Source: Ancylostoma caninum (Eukaryota > Nematoda > Chromadorea > Rhabditida > Ancylostomatidae). From it: a stretch of DNA of 64,000 nucleotides. The stretch lies in the NCBI GenBank assembly GCA_037903475.1, contig JBAJFG010000441.1:1-64000 (forward strand), in the 5' to 3' direction. The notes beneath the pieces were generated by a model, which saw only the letters and a list, made by a program, of their open reading frames with translations, was not told the origin of the DNA and did no database searches. Positions 10,401 to 23,192 of the stretch are shown piece by piece (position 1 is the stretch's first letter; every line of letters starts with the position of its first letter). A program made the position numbers and the translations under genes.

Positions 10401-13400
10401 TTCTCTAGTTCGTACAGTCATCCAACCGTCGTTGGGATTAGTGATTAACGGTCAACTCTTCAATGATTAACGTTCGCGAATCCCAGACCTTGAAATGACA
10501 TTTGTCAACAACTTAAAAGAGCAACCGAACTTAGGTGAATGAGCAGTGCTTCTGCAGCGAAAAAGTCCAATTTGTCGAAAGGAGGGTAACTCGAGCACCG
10601 GTATAATGTCTAGCTCAATTTTTATCAATCATACCTATTTTTCTACCTATCAGCTTTTTTATTTTTTCTGAGGTCATCATTCTCCCGGATAAAGAATATC
10701 TCAGCTAAACCGCCTACTTCCTGTTCATCTCATCTCGCCTACTTCCTGTTCATCATTGTCAAGCAGTGATGCTCAAGTGCTGTTCTATTCTGGTAGGTGG
10801 TATTCCTATCAAACTCTCATTGCACTCATTGGAAGTATTGTATCTATACGTATCACATTTAAAGCACTCGCTTCTGTTTTTTTATTTGTTTTATCAATTT
10901 TTTAAAATCCTTTCCTGATTTTCTGAACACTGGTCACAAAGAAATGGTCCGCCTTCAAATGTTCTCTGTCATATGATGAAGTTCTTTCAATTTTGCAATC
11001 TGCTAACAACTCGTCTTCTATGTTCGTACATCCACCTACCACTCTCCGTATTCTCCCTTTCGCCCGATAATGCTCACTCTGTTTGCCAGTCAAATTCAAG
11101 TTTCTTTTTAGTTTGTCGGTCCGTCTGTCACGCTGTCAGTCAGGCCATCTGTCATTTCGTCAAGAGATCCCTTGCAGATTCCTTTAACAGGGTGAAACAG
11201 TCACATTCTCCGGATGCATTATCGCGCCGGACAAATTGCCCTTTCGCGGATTTTTTCAAGAGAGTTCGATTTTCGCGTTTTACACGACAACCTCAGAGAA
11301 GTTAACCTCGTCCTCATCTGAACGCTTTTCACAAGAGAAAATAGCGAAAATCTACCGAACGGTTCGTCCTCCTTAATCATTGAAGTGAAAGCAAGCCAGA
11401 TAACTTGAATGGAACGATAAGATTTCATAACAATAGGTGTCGGAAACATCAACGCTTATCCGATCGGGTGTTTTTCTTCAATTTTTCCCGTTTTGATGTA
11501 AATGCATGGCTTGCGTCCATCCAAAGTGACGGCCTGTTGAAGAATGGACTATGGGGACAGATTCCGACAGAAATCGGTGGGAAGAGAGATAGGCGAAACG
11601 TATTTTTTCGGTTCTCTGTCTGAGTGCAGGTGCGAGTGAGGGTGAAGGTGCTACAGAGAATGAAAGTTATCTCAAGAACGTCTTGTCCATTTTTGTTTCA
11701 TCTCCTCCAGCACAGCATTATGTCGTGATACTGACATTCACTTTTTTTTTCTGGAATTTGCTAGGATTTAGTGCAGAATCAATGAGATCTTTGGGCTAAA
11801 GCAGAAAAAAAGTTGCACATCGCAAAACGTTCGCCTGGCTACAACCTGAATCCATTAATGTTGGGGAATTGAAATGGGAGCTATCCACTGCATGCGTCCA
11901 AAATCCACATACAAAAGTGGATCTTGGATTTCACGCTACCCTAGGGTGAGGGGTAATATTATAATAATTGATAACGGTTGCAAGATTGACTGATAACGAT
12001 GTCCGCAGCGACTGGATCTGTTTCTGATGTGCTACACGAACGCTCAAAAAATACATAACCCATAGTATTGCATTAAAAAAATTCTTCACATTTCCGTCGT
12101 ACACTTCCTACTCTCTGTTGTACCGGAATGGAGCCGCAGATCCAGCTTTCATTCCAAGTTTAATTAATTGTGAAATGCGATCCCGAAGTCAACACTAATT
12201 CGAGAGCCGTAGTGCCGCTTGCTCTCGGACTTTCAAATTTCCCCTTCGCCAATCTTACAGATTTTCGAAATCGACAGTGCCATGCGGAGGAGTGCAGTCG
12301 TGTAGTACGCAGTTTTTCGTCGAGTTCACTTTCACCAGTTCTTCCGCGTTACATTGCGAGTATAATTAACGGCGTCTAGGTCAACCAGGGATCGCATGTC
12401 ACCTGGATCGAAATCGAAAGTCGAAGGTGATGGCGATACTGGGCCAACATGGTGCACACCCTGTTCTAATGCATTCTACAGCAAAAACTGTAATTCACTC
12501 GACGGATTAGATAGAACACGATTTTTTTTTTGAGTTGTGCCTTATGAAACTGCATTTCAGTATGGAATCTACTGAAAATGCAACCATGACTCTTATAGCT
12601 TCGGAAGAGCCACTCTTGGCACTAATGTGATCCCAGAAGGATGGGAAGTGATGCAATTTCCTTCATAATCGCTTTCAATCGGATTAATTAAAGTTTTTCT
12701 TGTGGGTTTTTCTCGGGGCATGACGCACAGACCTACCTATACACTCGTAATTCTAGTGACAATTTCCAGCTATAGGGATTAATTGGAGCAGGCCTAGTGT
12801 CTATTTGACCTTCCTGGAAGGGTCTGTTAGAGGAATTGGTTTACTAAAAGACTTTTGCTCTAAATAAACGCCAAGACATTTCCTGGAGAAGAAGTTGGGA
12901 AATCGGACATCTTAAAGAGCGATTTTATTCAGAGTTTGTTTACCCCTGCAACGGATCCAACCATCCATGAGTGATGGTCATTCCTTAAAAAGGGACATTT
13001 TTGTTCTACGATCTCAACCAATTAGCGCCTGACTCTTCACTCAGCGAGCTTTACCCCTAAGCATGCTTGAAGCTCTACCCCTGAGCGTGCTTTTTTACCT
13101 TTTCTTCCTGATAAAAGTGAAATTCGCTGCTTTTACTGCTTACTGCTCCTGAGCCCCCTTCTTCCCGTGGGATTCCGCAAATTCCCGCGCCAAGATCGTT
13201 CCTAGCACTTTTTACGGACGTGCGCGCCTTTTGGATTTTATGGGGAGAACGAGGCGATACTGTTCGGATTCGATTTTTGTTTGTTTTTTCTAAGAAGAGA
13301 AGAAACGAGGAACAAGAGATCTGGAAGTGTCATGTGACCTCGTTGAATGATTAACTGCAAGCAGATCTGTCTCAAGAGGCTCGAGTACATGGTCAGACAC

Positions 13401-14037
13401 GATTTCTTATTCATAAATACCCTTTCTGCGATGTGCACCAGCCGACAACCCAGATCTTGGACTGTAAAGTCCGTGATGTAACGCTGCAGATCCACAATAA
13501 CTTTAGTAAGAGCATGTTTTCTCAACGAGTATAAAGCAATGGAGGTGACTGAACTATATTATTCAAATGTTTACCAGAGCATGAAATAAGGTGTGGAAAT
13601 GGTAACTCTGACATCGAAGATGACATGCGCACAGAGATTTGACTCAACTGTATCGAGTAATATAACTGTTTGGAGTGACTGAAAATATTAGCCATTGAAG
13701 AAAAAACCATGTCTTTAAAAATTCCTGGAAATTTCTTTACTTTCAGCTTTTTCGGTACTGTTCTTATGTAACCTTGAGTAATATTGGCAATGCCTTAAAA
13801 GCTACTTTCGAAAGATTATCATGGCCTCTTTACATTGAAGGCCATGACAAAGTACTTGCTGTTCTGCTCTACTGTACAGGTTTTGGGGTGGTGAACATAA
13901 GTACGATAACCTGAGACGAGTCTCAACCCACCATCAGTTACTCAGAGATTTCGGGACGACGAGCACAGGCCGAACACGCTTCAACAGTAGTTACACCGCG
14001 AGGTGAAAGCTTATTTTGTCGCCCCACGAGCTGCGTT
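10401..14037. other. AT-rich intergenic DNA, nothing recognised
   Basis: Frames of 60-110 residues (for example 10973-11305 plus and 13238-13525 minus) are short, unsupported by motifs, and expected by chance. Base composition is ordinary nematode intergenic. I see no transposon end, RNA gene or exon series. Confidence 0.4.
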
Positions 14038-14420
14038 CGCCCCGTAAACGCTGTTTCGGGGGCGATGAACTGGTTTACATGTTTCAAACCTAGGATCGCA
14101 GCTCAATCTGGGCACAGGGCTGTGTTCGTACTGTAGTCTTGGGTAAGTGGAAGCTTACCCAAGCTCATCCAAAGATAGGCCCAAACGCGTACGCGCTTTT
14201 CGTGGCAGCGCTTCAGGGGCGCTGCGGGCTTCCAGATCCGCGCCGCACCCGCACGCGTCCGCACAGCACGGTTCTCGTTCAACCGAAGTTGCACTGGGCC
14301 ACGGTTTTACCCTGACCTCAGCCGACCTGACGAGTCTCGCAATGTTCGCTTTGCCTAAGCCGAAGCGGAGACACAACTAAGCTCTGGTGCTCAACCAGCG
14401 GCTTATATACACCTCCCAAG
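14038..14420 (-). promoter_or_regulatory. GC-rich island with minus-strand TATA box
   Basis: A sharply bounded GC-rich patch sits in AT-rich DNA. At 14402-14412 the minus strand has a GTATATAAG box, preceded by a GC-rich upstream word with CACGTG. Downstream of the box (leftward) is a 73-residue open frame at 14155-14376 with no recognised domain. A perfect 10-bp stem with a 6-base loop occupies 14138-14163. It could be the promoter and first exon of a small gene or a dispersed GC-rich repeat; I cannot decide. Confidence 0.35.
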
Positions 14421-17400
14421 GGGCGGGTCGCCACGTGGCAAGAAGCAGGTAGAACACAGATCATGAGGGCAGAACGTAGGTTGAACGACACTACAGTCCA
14501 TTGGGCAGCAATTAGCCCCTCAACGCAGCCGAAACACGGGTTTGCTGCTCTTAGCAGTCAGATTGCAGAAGTTCTTCCTCTTGCAGCAATATCTGCCTTC
14601 CATTTCTAGGGGGCGTGGCTTGCCAGGTTGTGCTGCGTTTGCCTTATCCAGTTACATGAGTACGGTAGCGCCGTTGTGGAGAACCTTCCCGTGCGACGAT
14701 GAGGATAAGTTGGATCCGGGGAGCAGCCCCAGGTCGCAAAAGGGATCAGAAAGTCGCAAATTTTGTTCAGGAAAGGAAGAAATACATGGAACGAGCGGTT
14801 CTGGGTTAAATTCTATGTATATGATAGCGCTAGGAAACATGGAGGTTAGGAGTCGGTGGTGAGCACGGGTTGAGAAAAACTGTTGGGAATATAGGCATGA
14901 GAATGCCTGAAATCTGAGCTTTGGCCTGGAATATCATCTTCAGCTCAAAAAAGTATGCCCCGTCAGTCTCACCTTGCGTCGGGCGCCCTCTCATATTGCG
15001 TGCTCTCTCGCTGCCCCCCCCCCCCTGAGCTACGCGGGGCATTTGTCTCAGGCGAGCGTTTTCAGCCGAGCATGAAAGGAAGTACCACGTATTATATACC
15101 ACTCTACTCGGGATCGCACGGGCTCGGCAGCTGTCAATTGCGCAACACCTGATTTTTCGAATTGAAAAAGATATTTAGCGAGAAATCGTTTTCAAACATC
15201 GCCTGTTTTCTGGGCCAGTTTCAGACAAAGGCACTTGTAAACTTTACTATTTTTACCCTCCTTAACTACATCAAACTGGTTGGTGAAAGCTTCACCTTTC
15301 TGAATCAGACAACCTTCACCTTTCTGACCCCTATCTCACCACTGTCGTATCTATGATGGTGAACAGTTCTGAATTATTTTTATGCTTTATTTGCTACGTT
15401 CGTGTGCATACGTACGGAAAAAGCACTTACATTTTCGTTTTCTGATTCACTTTCATTCCAGATCCTTCAAATATTTTCACTGCAAGAGTTTGCTTTCACA
15501 GATAGGTAGCATCCCAGATAGATTTACTAAGCAGTAAATAAGCGATTAAAAGAAAATATAAAAGTTAACTTCAGAAATGCCGATAACAATCTTATGCGGT
15601 GGTTTTGTGAAACCGGTTAAATCTTTCAAGTTTTCATCAGTCTGCCACTTCATCATTATTAGATTTCACCTCATTACTTGGAGTTTTCTTTTACAGCTCA
15701 TCAATCCATCTAGAAATATGTAGGTGAAACATCATTGTAAACATGTGCGCATGTAGAACCTCAACAACTTCTCACGGGCTGCATGTGACCCTTCAGAAAT
15801 TCTTGCAGAGAAAAAACCTTGAGCATAGCCGGACTTAACCGTGTAATGAACCGCCAGCAGAGTCGATGATGACCGATAAGAACTAGTGAAAGCGGGCGAG
15901 ATCAGCGACGAAGACCAGGAAGGCGACTCGATTAGACGCGATACTAGTTCCCAGCATCAACCTGACATCTCCTTCTACAAGTCATGAACCACGTCGATCA
16001 TATCGGGAAATTGGTCTAGTTATCGCCATATCAGAGTCAGCGAAAACAAGTTGACGGTGATTTACGTGATGTCGCTTTCGTCCAGTTGCTGCACAGGGTT
16101 TTCACTTGGGTTCAGAGCTGCAGAGCTGCTGACATCAGTGGGCTTCTTCTCTATAAACCCAGATGGTGAGCATAGAAGTGGGAAAAAATTGAAATTTAAA
16201 GAGAATCTGTGTAAAACCAAGTATGAAAATATTGCGCTGTATCGGAGCAAGTAGTAGCGCTTGAATCTTGTAGAAGATGAAGAGTAGATGTTATGGATGA
16301 GGTACCAGTTCAATACTCCCATGATACATTTATGAGGAGCAGGGCTATCATGACAAAAGTAATGGTTAAAAATTTGAATTCTAGATAACCTGTGTGCGTC
16401 CTGACACTTTATCCCTGTTGTATTCGCGTGTGTCTGCAAATGGCTCAGAAGAATCTGACACGCGTGACACGAGCCAGGAAGAGTGTCACAAAAATCACTT
16501 TTGAGAAGAGAACTATCCCAATGTGACCGCAACGCAACAGAAATTGAAGCTATAAACTCAGCTTTACTGCCCTGACCAGGACGTCAATGCTGGAACCCAA
16601 AGTTCACCATCAGCCTTTAAGCACTGGCCAGAAGCAATACTGTGGGGCACCCACGTACTGTTTTTCTGACTGGCTCTTGCCATCGCTGGAATGAGGGAGA
16701 TCTCTTGCAAAAGATGTTTCTCTTCCACTGAGGTTCCTCGTCTTCTAAGGAATAGGTGGAGGCTGGATGAGTACCTGATGGATGAAATAATTGATAAAAC
16801 TATGGAAAGAGGAAGGGTAACATCGTGTAGAGATATCACACCCATGGGTATGATTACTCACAGGTGCCAGCTGGGTATTTGCAACGTGACACAGGAGCAA
16901 ACTCGTCAATGAGTGCGAGTAAAGGGTAAACTTGGATGTGTCAACACGTTTGTAACGGGTACTATCGATGATGCATCAGGCACAGGATCTATCAGATGGG
17001 AAGCCAGATAACTCGGTCAACTCAGACATGTGATAGAAGAACGATAATAAATGTTTAAAAAAACAAAACAAAGTACAAATGAGTGCTCCAAATCAATCAA
17101 AATCAAAACGGAAAAATTGAGTTGACCACTCGTTACCCACCACCACCACGGTAGAAGTGCTGTCTTTGGTCATCTAGTCACCAGACGGATTCCCGGACCT
17201 TTAAGTCACCCAAATGCTTCACTTTGGCCAATTTCATGACAATCATTTCGACTTTTGTTTCTTTCATAAGGCAACTACAGAAAATATGTAACATTAACAC
17301 GCCTAGCTAATTTCAAGCTTTCAAACATTTTTGAAAAAAAAAACAAATCACTACAGTAGTGATACTCGGACTCTTTCCATACCGTGTTCAATTTAAAGTA

Positions 17401-17879
17401 TATTAGTTCAATTTAAAGCAGTGCGTTAACAACGTTCTCAAAAATTCTCAGCCGTTGTTCGAATAACATGCGTTACAAAATCATCCGAGAGAAGCATTAC
17501 TGCGCTCATTAGAAGCCATCTTGAATCGGCTTTCAACATCATCCTCAGGTAGTGAGCGTTTTATGCGGTTGCGTCCGTTCAAGTTGATAAGTCCGCTGTC
17601 CTTTGAAGACCGCCGGTGTCTTTGTATTCCAGTCGAGTCGACGAAGACCTTATTGAGTTTTTTTGAGGGATCGATAGGAAAATCTGTGTGAAGCACACCT
17701 TCTCCCACATATAGCAGTTCTTTTGTTGATCTTCACTTGACTCGTTAATTCAAAAAAAAAACTCTTTTCAGTTTGCATAAATCCCAGCACAAGTCCCACA
17801 GACGGCGACTCTTTGGGATGCTTTTGGTCGGCTATCCTTTGAGAGTGCATCACAGGTGAACGTGCACCGATAAGAAACT
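14421..17879. other. intergenic DNA, nothing assigned
   Basis: This holds a run of 12 C at 15014-15025 and scattered short frames. The longest, 156 residues on the minus strand at 16062-16532, is Ser/Phe/His-rich and shows no domain. The 75-residue minus frame at 17481-17708 is also unassigned. No transposon termini were seen. Confidence 0.4.
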
Positions 17880-18053
17880 GTGACGGCGTCCAGTCGTCGC
17901 ATCCACCTTGTTTTTGCCGGTTCTTGGGAACCCGCAACAGTCGCCGCGAATTTAGCCGTCGCGACGCATGTCGTCGCAGCGACTCCGGTTCCGCGCGATT
18001 TCGGCGCCAGGGGGCGCGGGGGCGGCGTCGGGCGGGGCCGCATGCGAAGCAAG

Positions 18054-18061
18054 TACAAAAG
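18054..18061 (+). promoter_or_regulatory. TATA-like box of the collagen gene
   Basis: TACAAAAG lies 53 bases before the collagen start codon, after a GC-rich run. Cuticle collagen genes commonly have TATA boxes close to the ATG. This is the only candidate at a sensible distance. Confidence 0.3.
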
Positions 18062-18113
18062 GGCCACAATGAGAACCGTATCGCATCGCCACCTCACTCC
18101 ACACACCTCTGCG

Positions 18114-19837
18114 ATGGAGTCCGACGGCCGTACGAAGGCCTATAAGTTCGTTGCCTATGCTGCGGTGTCGTTTTCGATCGTCGCCGTACTGTCGGTAGTG
18201 ATGACACTACCGATGGTGTACAATTACGTCAACCATGTACGACGACAAATGCAGCATGAAATCTCTTTCTGCAAGGTAGGTGAAAATTGTCAGATATTCG
18301 CCATTTTCCATGTTTTACTGTTTTAACCTTTTTGATGATGTTTTCTCGGCGGTTCTCTGGTAGTTCAAAGCACACAGATTCTGATATCTTTTGAATTCTG
18401 TTGCTTCACCACCAATTCTTAACGTCTTCGACAGAACATCCAGAAAATTATTCATTACAAGTACTTCATTTTTTACTACAATTTCTACGATATAATCCGA
18501 ATGTCTTACTTCCTGGTTTTTTTTTTGTACATAGAAGTATGAAAACACGTTCCTTTTCCTTTACGCTGTCCATTTGTCGCTCTCTGTAGCCTTTCGTGCT
18601 CAGCATAGTTAGGTTGTGAGAGTCTCCAGCCCGAGGAATATCTCGTAAAACTGCACTTCTCTACATTTTGAACACCACAACGGAAGAAATGCAGCTTCTT
18701 TCCAGAATTATTGTACAGGAATTGTGTGGAGCCTCCAAGGAAGATTTTGAGAGAATTGACTAGAGCTACGACGTGAGCTAGAGCTAGAGCTCCTCATTAA
18801 ATTCCTCACCCCTACTTTTGCTCTACGTTCGGCTCCTATGTGTTTCGAGGAGTTCTTTTTTATTCCCTCGCAAATTTATGCCAAAACATAATGATCAAAA
18901 TCCCATCATAGAGGTCAAGTACTCACGATAGAAGAAGTTGAAAGGATATCTTAATCACACTGGAAGAATAGTGCAAATCAGGAACAAACCCTAGAGCTTG
19001 CCTATTTTTGATGCGGAACGTTTGCAGGGATCCGCGAAAGACATCTTCGCCGAAGTCAACTTCATGAAAGCTCACGCTGCTGGTCCATCAGTACCGCGAA
19101 ACCGTACCACCCGTCAATCTGGATACGGAAGCCCCGACGTTAACCCAGCACCTAACCTCCAGTGTGAAGGCTGTTGCCTTCCCGGACCACCTGGCCCTGC
19201 CGGTGCACCTGGAAAGCCAGGTAAACCCGGTCGCCCAGGAGCTCCAGGAACGCCAGGAATTCCCGGAAAGCCACCCACTGCACCATGTGAGCCTACCACT
19301 CCACCACCATGCAAGCCATGCCCACAGGGTCCACCCGGACCTCCTGGACCTCCTGGACCACCTGGAGACCCAGGAGAGGCTGGCACCCCTGGACGTCCTG
19401 GAAACGATGCACCAAATGGACAGCCTGGACCTCGCGGACCTCCTGGACCTGCTGGAGAGCCTGGACAGCCTGGACCTCAGGGAGATCCTGGAGCACCTGC
19501 GCAAAGCGAGCCACTTACCCCTGGAGCACCAGGAGAACCTGGAGATGCCGGTGAGTAGTAATATATTGACCTCTGGCTTGCATGCTCAGACTGGGATTCT
19601 TTCGTTTCAGGACCACCCGGACCACCGGGACCACCTGGAGCACCCGGAAACGACGGCGCACCTGGACCAGCTGGACCAAAAGGAGCTCCCGGACCAGACG
19701 GGCCACCAGGAGTCGATGGACAGGCCGGACCACCAGGACCACCAGGACCCGCTGGAACCCCTGGAGAGAAGGGTATCTGTCCCAAATACTGTGCAATCGA
19801 CGGTGGAGTCTTCTTCGAGGATGGAACAAGACGTTAA
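18114..19837 (+). CDS. cuticle collagen, three exons
   Basis: Exons are 18114-18275, 19028-19550 and 19611-19837, giving 303 residues. Donors are GTAGGT and GTGAGT, acceptors TTTGCAG and TTTCAG, and the phases (0, then 1) join without a break. Introns are 752 and 60 bp. The ATG at 18114 gives the usual short cytoplasmic tail. Residues ~12-40 form the signal-anchor segment. A basic R80-T-T-R83 site fits subtilisin-type processing. A C100-x2-C103-C104 cluster opens the first Gly-X-Y block. A Pro/Thr/Cys-rich interruption and a long Gly-X-Y block follow, and then C285 and C289 before the terminus ending EDGTRR. Such proteins are secreted by the hypodermis, trimerise, and are cross-linked into the cuticle. 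The length and C-terminus fit the dpy-13/col type; the exact orthologue is not claimed. All features look intact. Confidence 0.95.
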
Positions 19838-19996
19838 TCGTCAGCAACAGCGCTGTCGAATTGCTGCTGCTCGCCAGATGACGTCGCGACGCTGGCGTCA
19901 AGACGTCTTCGGTGTCTTCTGCCATCACATCCTCATCATCTCCGCTCTCATCATCATCAATGCTCATTTCGGTGCAATCAATCTACCTGAGTCCTT

Positions 19997-20002
19997 AATA
20001 AA
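19997..20002 (+). terminator. polyadenylation signal of the collagen gene
   Basis: An AATAAA lies 160 bases after the stop codon, giving a short 3' UTR. Another AATAAAG occurs near 20260, but the first is nearer and better placed. Confidence 0.7.
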
Positions 20003-20184
20003 ATCTCGTTTCCTTGTCTGTTCAGTTTGAGTGTTATCCGTTCCGGAAATGAAAAATCGATATATTGATCGATCTTCTGATCAATATTCCTACACAAATG
20101 TGAGCTTACAAGGTTTTTCATCCGAAAAAAAAGGAACACGAAGATGTCCCTACGACTTTTGGTTTTATTTTCTAGAAGGAACTG

Positions 20185-20679
20185 ATGTACATACTAGAAT
20201 TCATACAGCATTTTGTACACTGTAAATGTGTTTTCTGTAGTTGTCGAAATAAGGCGTTACTAATAAAGTTTGAAGAGAAGATTTTCGACATCCGAGGTCA
20301 AATGCGTGAAGAGGCTGAGAGACGCGTTAACGTTCACCTTAGCAAGTTTCTTTGTCCGAGATCCGCGTTGGTGATCTCGTCACCTAATGACGGATGCTAT
20401 CTATCACATCGACCGATACACGGACATTCACTGAATGGTGTCATTGGACGAAAAGGTGAAACGAACGATGAACGCGTTCAGATCTGCGAAACGTGCGCTA
20501 GGTCGGGGAAGCGTGTCATTTTTCCAACTTTTCACACTACTCCGGTTATGATGCCACATCCCTTTGGGAATAACCCACTAATTATTTCCCAGCTGCGGGT
20601 TCAACAAAAGCAAATTTCTTTCTTTCGAATAATTATTTTTCTTTTCGAACATGTACCTGTGTACTTCTTGCGGTACTGA
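20185..20679 (+). other. unassigned 164-residue open frame
   Basis: This frame lies just after the collagen 3' end in ordinary DNA. Its middle (about 20300-20600) is less AT-rich and reads like mixed-composition protein with several Cys and His. No domain is recognised, and the first ~30 and last ~20 codons look like noncoding sequence. It could be an internal exon of another gene or chance. Confidence 0.2.
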
Positions 20680-22190
20680 CTAGTTCCCCAGTGGATCCTT
20701 TTTTACTTGAGTTCCCTCCCACAGCGAGGATTCAAGGAGAGCAATTGAGTCACGACTTTCTTAGCTCCCATTAATGCTCTGAATAAAATTCGGATCTCCC
20801 TTCCTGCGAATTTCAGGAAATTTAAGGAGAAGAATTAATTTAAATCATTCAAATTCCACTCCCTCTTTAATATTTAACCAGTTCGATGCGGGGATAGCGA
20901 GCAGGGATTCCTGGAGATCATGCAGAACAGCGAAGGCTACTACCTAAGTGGATACCAAGTAATATTATTCTAGAACAAGCAGCACAGAAAAATAAATTGT
21001 TCTGCAAAATCCGTCCTTCCCACTGCAGGTTATGCGTTTACGGATTCCATCCCTGGTTAGCAGGTAACTAAAACCGGTTTTAGGAGCTTTTTTTCAGCCA
21101 CAATAACGAACGTTTTCGAAAAAGAAACAGGAATACTGGGAAATCCAGCATTCCTTTCTCCACCATGGAATCACGTCGTGGAAAATCGGATGAAAGGCGG
21201 ACACTATTCGTCGCGATCCCGATCGTTCAAGTTGAGCGAAAAAGAATAAATATGTAACTGGCGAACAACGCAGTGTGATTATCATACCTCTTAGAAAAGT
21301 GGTGACAACCAAACATGAAGGACATCATCCGCAGAAATCTTCATTCTGAACACTTATACGATAAGTGCGCGAGTCTTACTCAGGAGGTCGGCACGAAACA
21401 TTCGTTTTATGAAAAAGTGCCCAAGATGAAGTTAAGGTGCGTACTCCTATTCCACCCAGTGGCCCTGACGCACTCAGGAGAGGGCGTCAAAGACTTCCTA
21501 TTGCACTGGTATAGGGTTCAGTGCGGCAAAACGTCGACGGCCAGGTGGATCAGTGGATAACGCATCAAGCTTGTGGGCAGAAGCTCAAGTGTTTGGATGC
21601 TGAAAGTCCTAAAAGCTTCGCAGTTTGAGATTTTAGGCTCGTAACTTTGTCTGAAGTAAACTTCGGCGTCAGCAGCGACACCGAAGGCCAATTTGTCCTA
21701 AGCTGCAATCGTGATTGACGTTGCCTGTAGAGTGACAGTGACTTTCTCTTGCAATCACGGCTGCTTTGCTTTATCAAGCGGATGAACTTGATGGGTGCAA
21801 GGACCCAGCAGGATACGTCTAGTAGGACTACTAAGCAACACTGAGGAAACATCGAAATAGGAGGGATTACATTCTATTCATACCAATTGGCTAATAAAAG
21901 CACAGAATAACATGAAGAAGGAAAACGTCACTAAAGAAAGATGCCAACTTACGTCTTCCTCCAATAAGTCGTTCCTGGTTACCATTTTTTTCGGGGTACA
22001 ACGCCCCTGAAAAAGGTAGCAAATTGAGAATATCATTGCGACACAAAGAGCAACAACCAATAATCAAACGAATATTTAAGCGTAATCAATGCTATAACGA
22101 GGAAGGATCAGAGGAGCAAAAAACAGTGAATAAATTTCGAAAATAACAAAAAAGATAAAAAAGAAGTTCTCAAAATTGCGTAAACCCTTC
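20680..22190. other. intergenic DNA, nothing assigned
   Basis: The frames here are short (81 and 95 residues at 21315-21560 and 21565-21852) and lack domains. No transposon terminus, RNA gene or tandem repeat was seen. Confidence 0.4.
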
Positions 22191-22199
22191 CTCTAGTGA

Positions 22200-22603
22200 T
22201 CAATGAAGTGATCTAGCCTAAAATTTGAACTGGGGCGAGTGTATTTGAACTCAAGCAGGACTGTTGTATCGTGAACTGGACGTCCACGAACTCCGTTCGG
22301 ATTCGCGACGTCGCACCTCGTTGGAGCGTACACTATTTCCCCTAGCTTTGGCTGTCTGCTCCTCATGACCATGAGGTCATGAACGTGGATCGCGACCACG
22401 TTCGTGAGAAAGTCATTGAACTGAGCTGCCAACTATGTCGCGACATCAGCGAGAACACATGTTTTATCACGGGAAGTTCATGAACATCTCGCGACAGATG
22501 TGAGCGAGAATGTCACGACATGTTGACAGCTGAGAGTTCACGACATCAGGGGGTTTACTACCAGCCCTGAGAGTTCACGACATCAGGGGGTTTACTACTA
22601 GCC
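22200..22603. repeat. motif-rich repeat with 37-bp tandem duplication
   Basis: A CACGACATC / CGCGACA-type word recurs many times on both strands. A palindromic patch at about 22371-22410 contains CGTGG..CCACG and TCATGACC..GGTCATGA arms. At the right end a 37-bp unit starting CTGAGAGTTCACGACATC is repeated exactly twice (22530-22566, 22567-22603). This looks like a short DNA transposon with iterated binding motifs, but I could not find paired ends with a target duplication. Confidence 0.5.
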
Positions 22604-23183
22604 CAGTGGTTCGTGTCACAAGAAGGTGCAGATTTCTGCCTCTATCGCTTCTTATGAGAGTTGACCTAAGAGTGGTTCTTATTGAAACCTGACATTTTGA
22701 ACATAATTGCTGCATGAAGTAGCGGTATAGTAATTTTATGATGTAAAGTGGTTATTTTACATATCAATACACGTTCTTTCAAGGTTTCAACACACGTTTG
22801 ACTTACATGCTAGAACATGTTCACGCTGCAACGTGTGGAAACTCGACCGTTTCACATGTAGGAACATGTGCATTGTGTTCCCCCATTAATTGTTGTAAAA
22901 ACGTGACTCGTGCTGCTGGAAGACCGTTGCACACTCTGCGTTCGCATTTGTGGCCGCTTGAGGGCTGGTTTCTGAGTCCTCTCCTTGAGAAAGGCCCCTT
23001 CCATCAATCCCCGGTAGAGTGACTATGAGTCTTTGAAAATTTAGGCGGTTTTGGTAGATTAGAGAACGTTCCTCCATGAATTATGCAATGATTCACAGTA
23101 AAAAAAAATGGCATGTGTAGTGGAAAACATTGTAATATTGAGAAAAACACATTTTGGTGTGATATATTTTTGTTGTATATTGC
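22604..23183. other. intergenic DNA with ACATGTTC-like words
   Basis: No gene was seen. Near 22800-22880 the words AACATGTTCAC and CACATGTAGGAACATGTG recur, echoing the motif-rich repeat to the left. No clear element ends. Confidence 0.35.
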
Positions 23184-23192
23184 TTATCTTAG

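Noticed and set aside
16062..16532. 156-residue minus-strand frame
   Set aside because: No domain, no promoter or splice context, composition of noncoding DNA.
17880..18113. N-terminal extension of the collagen frame upstream of 18114
   Set aside because: The extension is GC-rich, lacks collagen N-terminal features and would put the signal-anchor too far inside. The ATG at 18114 gives the family-typical tail.
19088..20030. Long frames of up to 288 residues overlapping the collagen on both strands
   Set aside because: They are shadows of the Gly-X-Y repeats: a 9-bp pattern keeps all frames open. Only the spliced frame has proper collagen structure.
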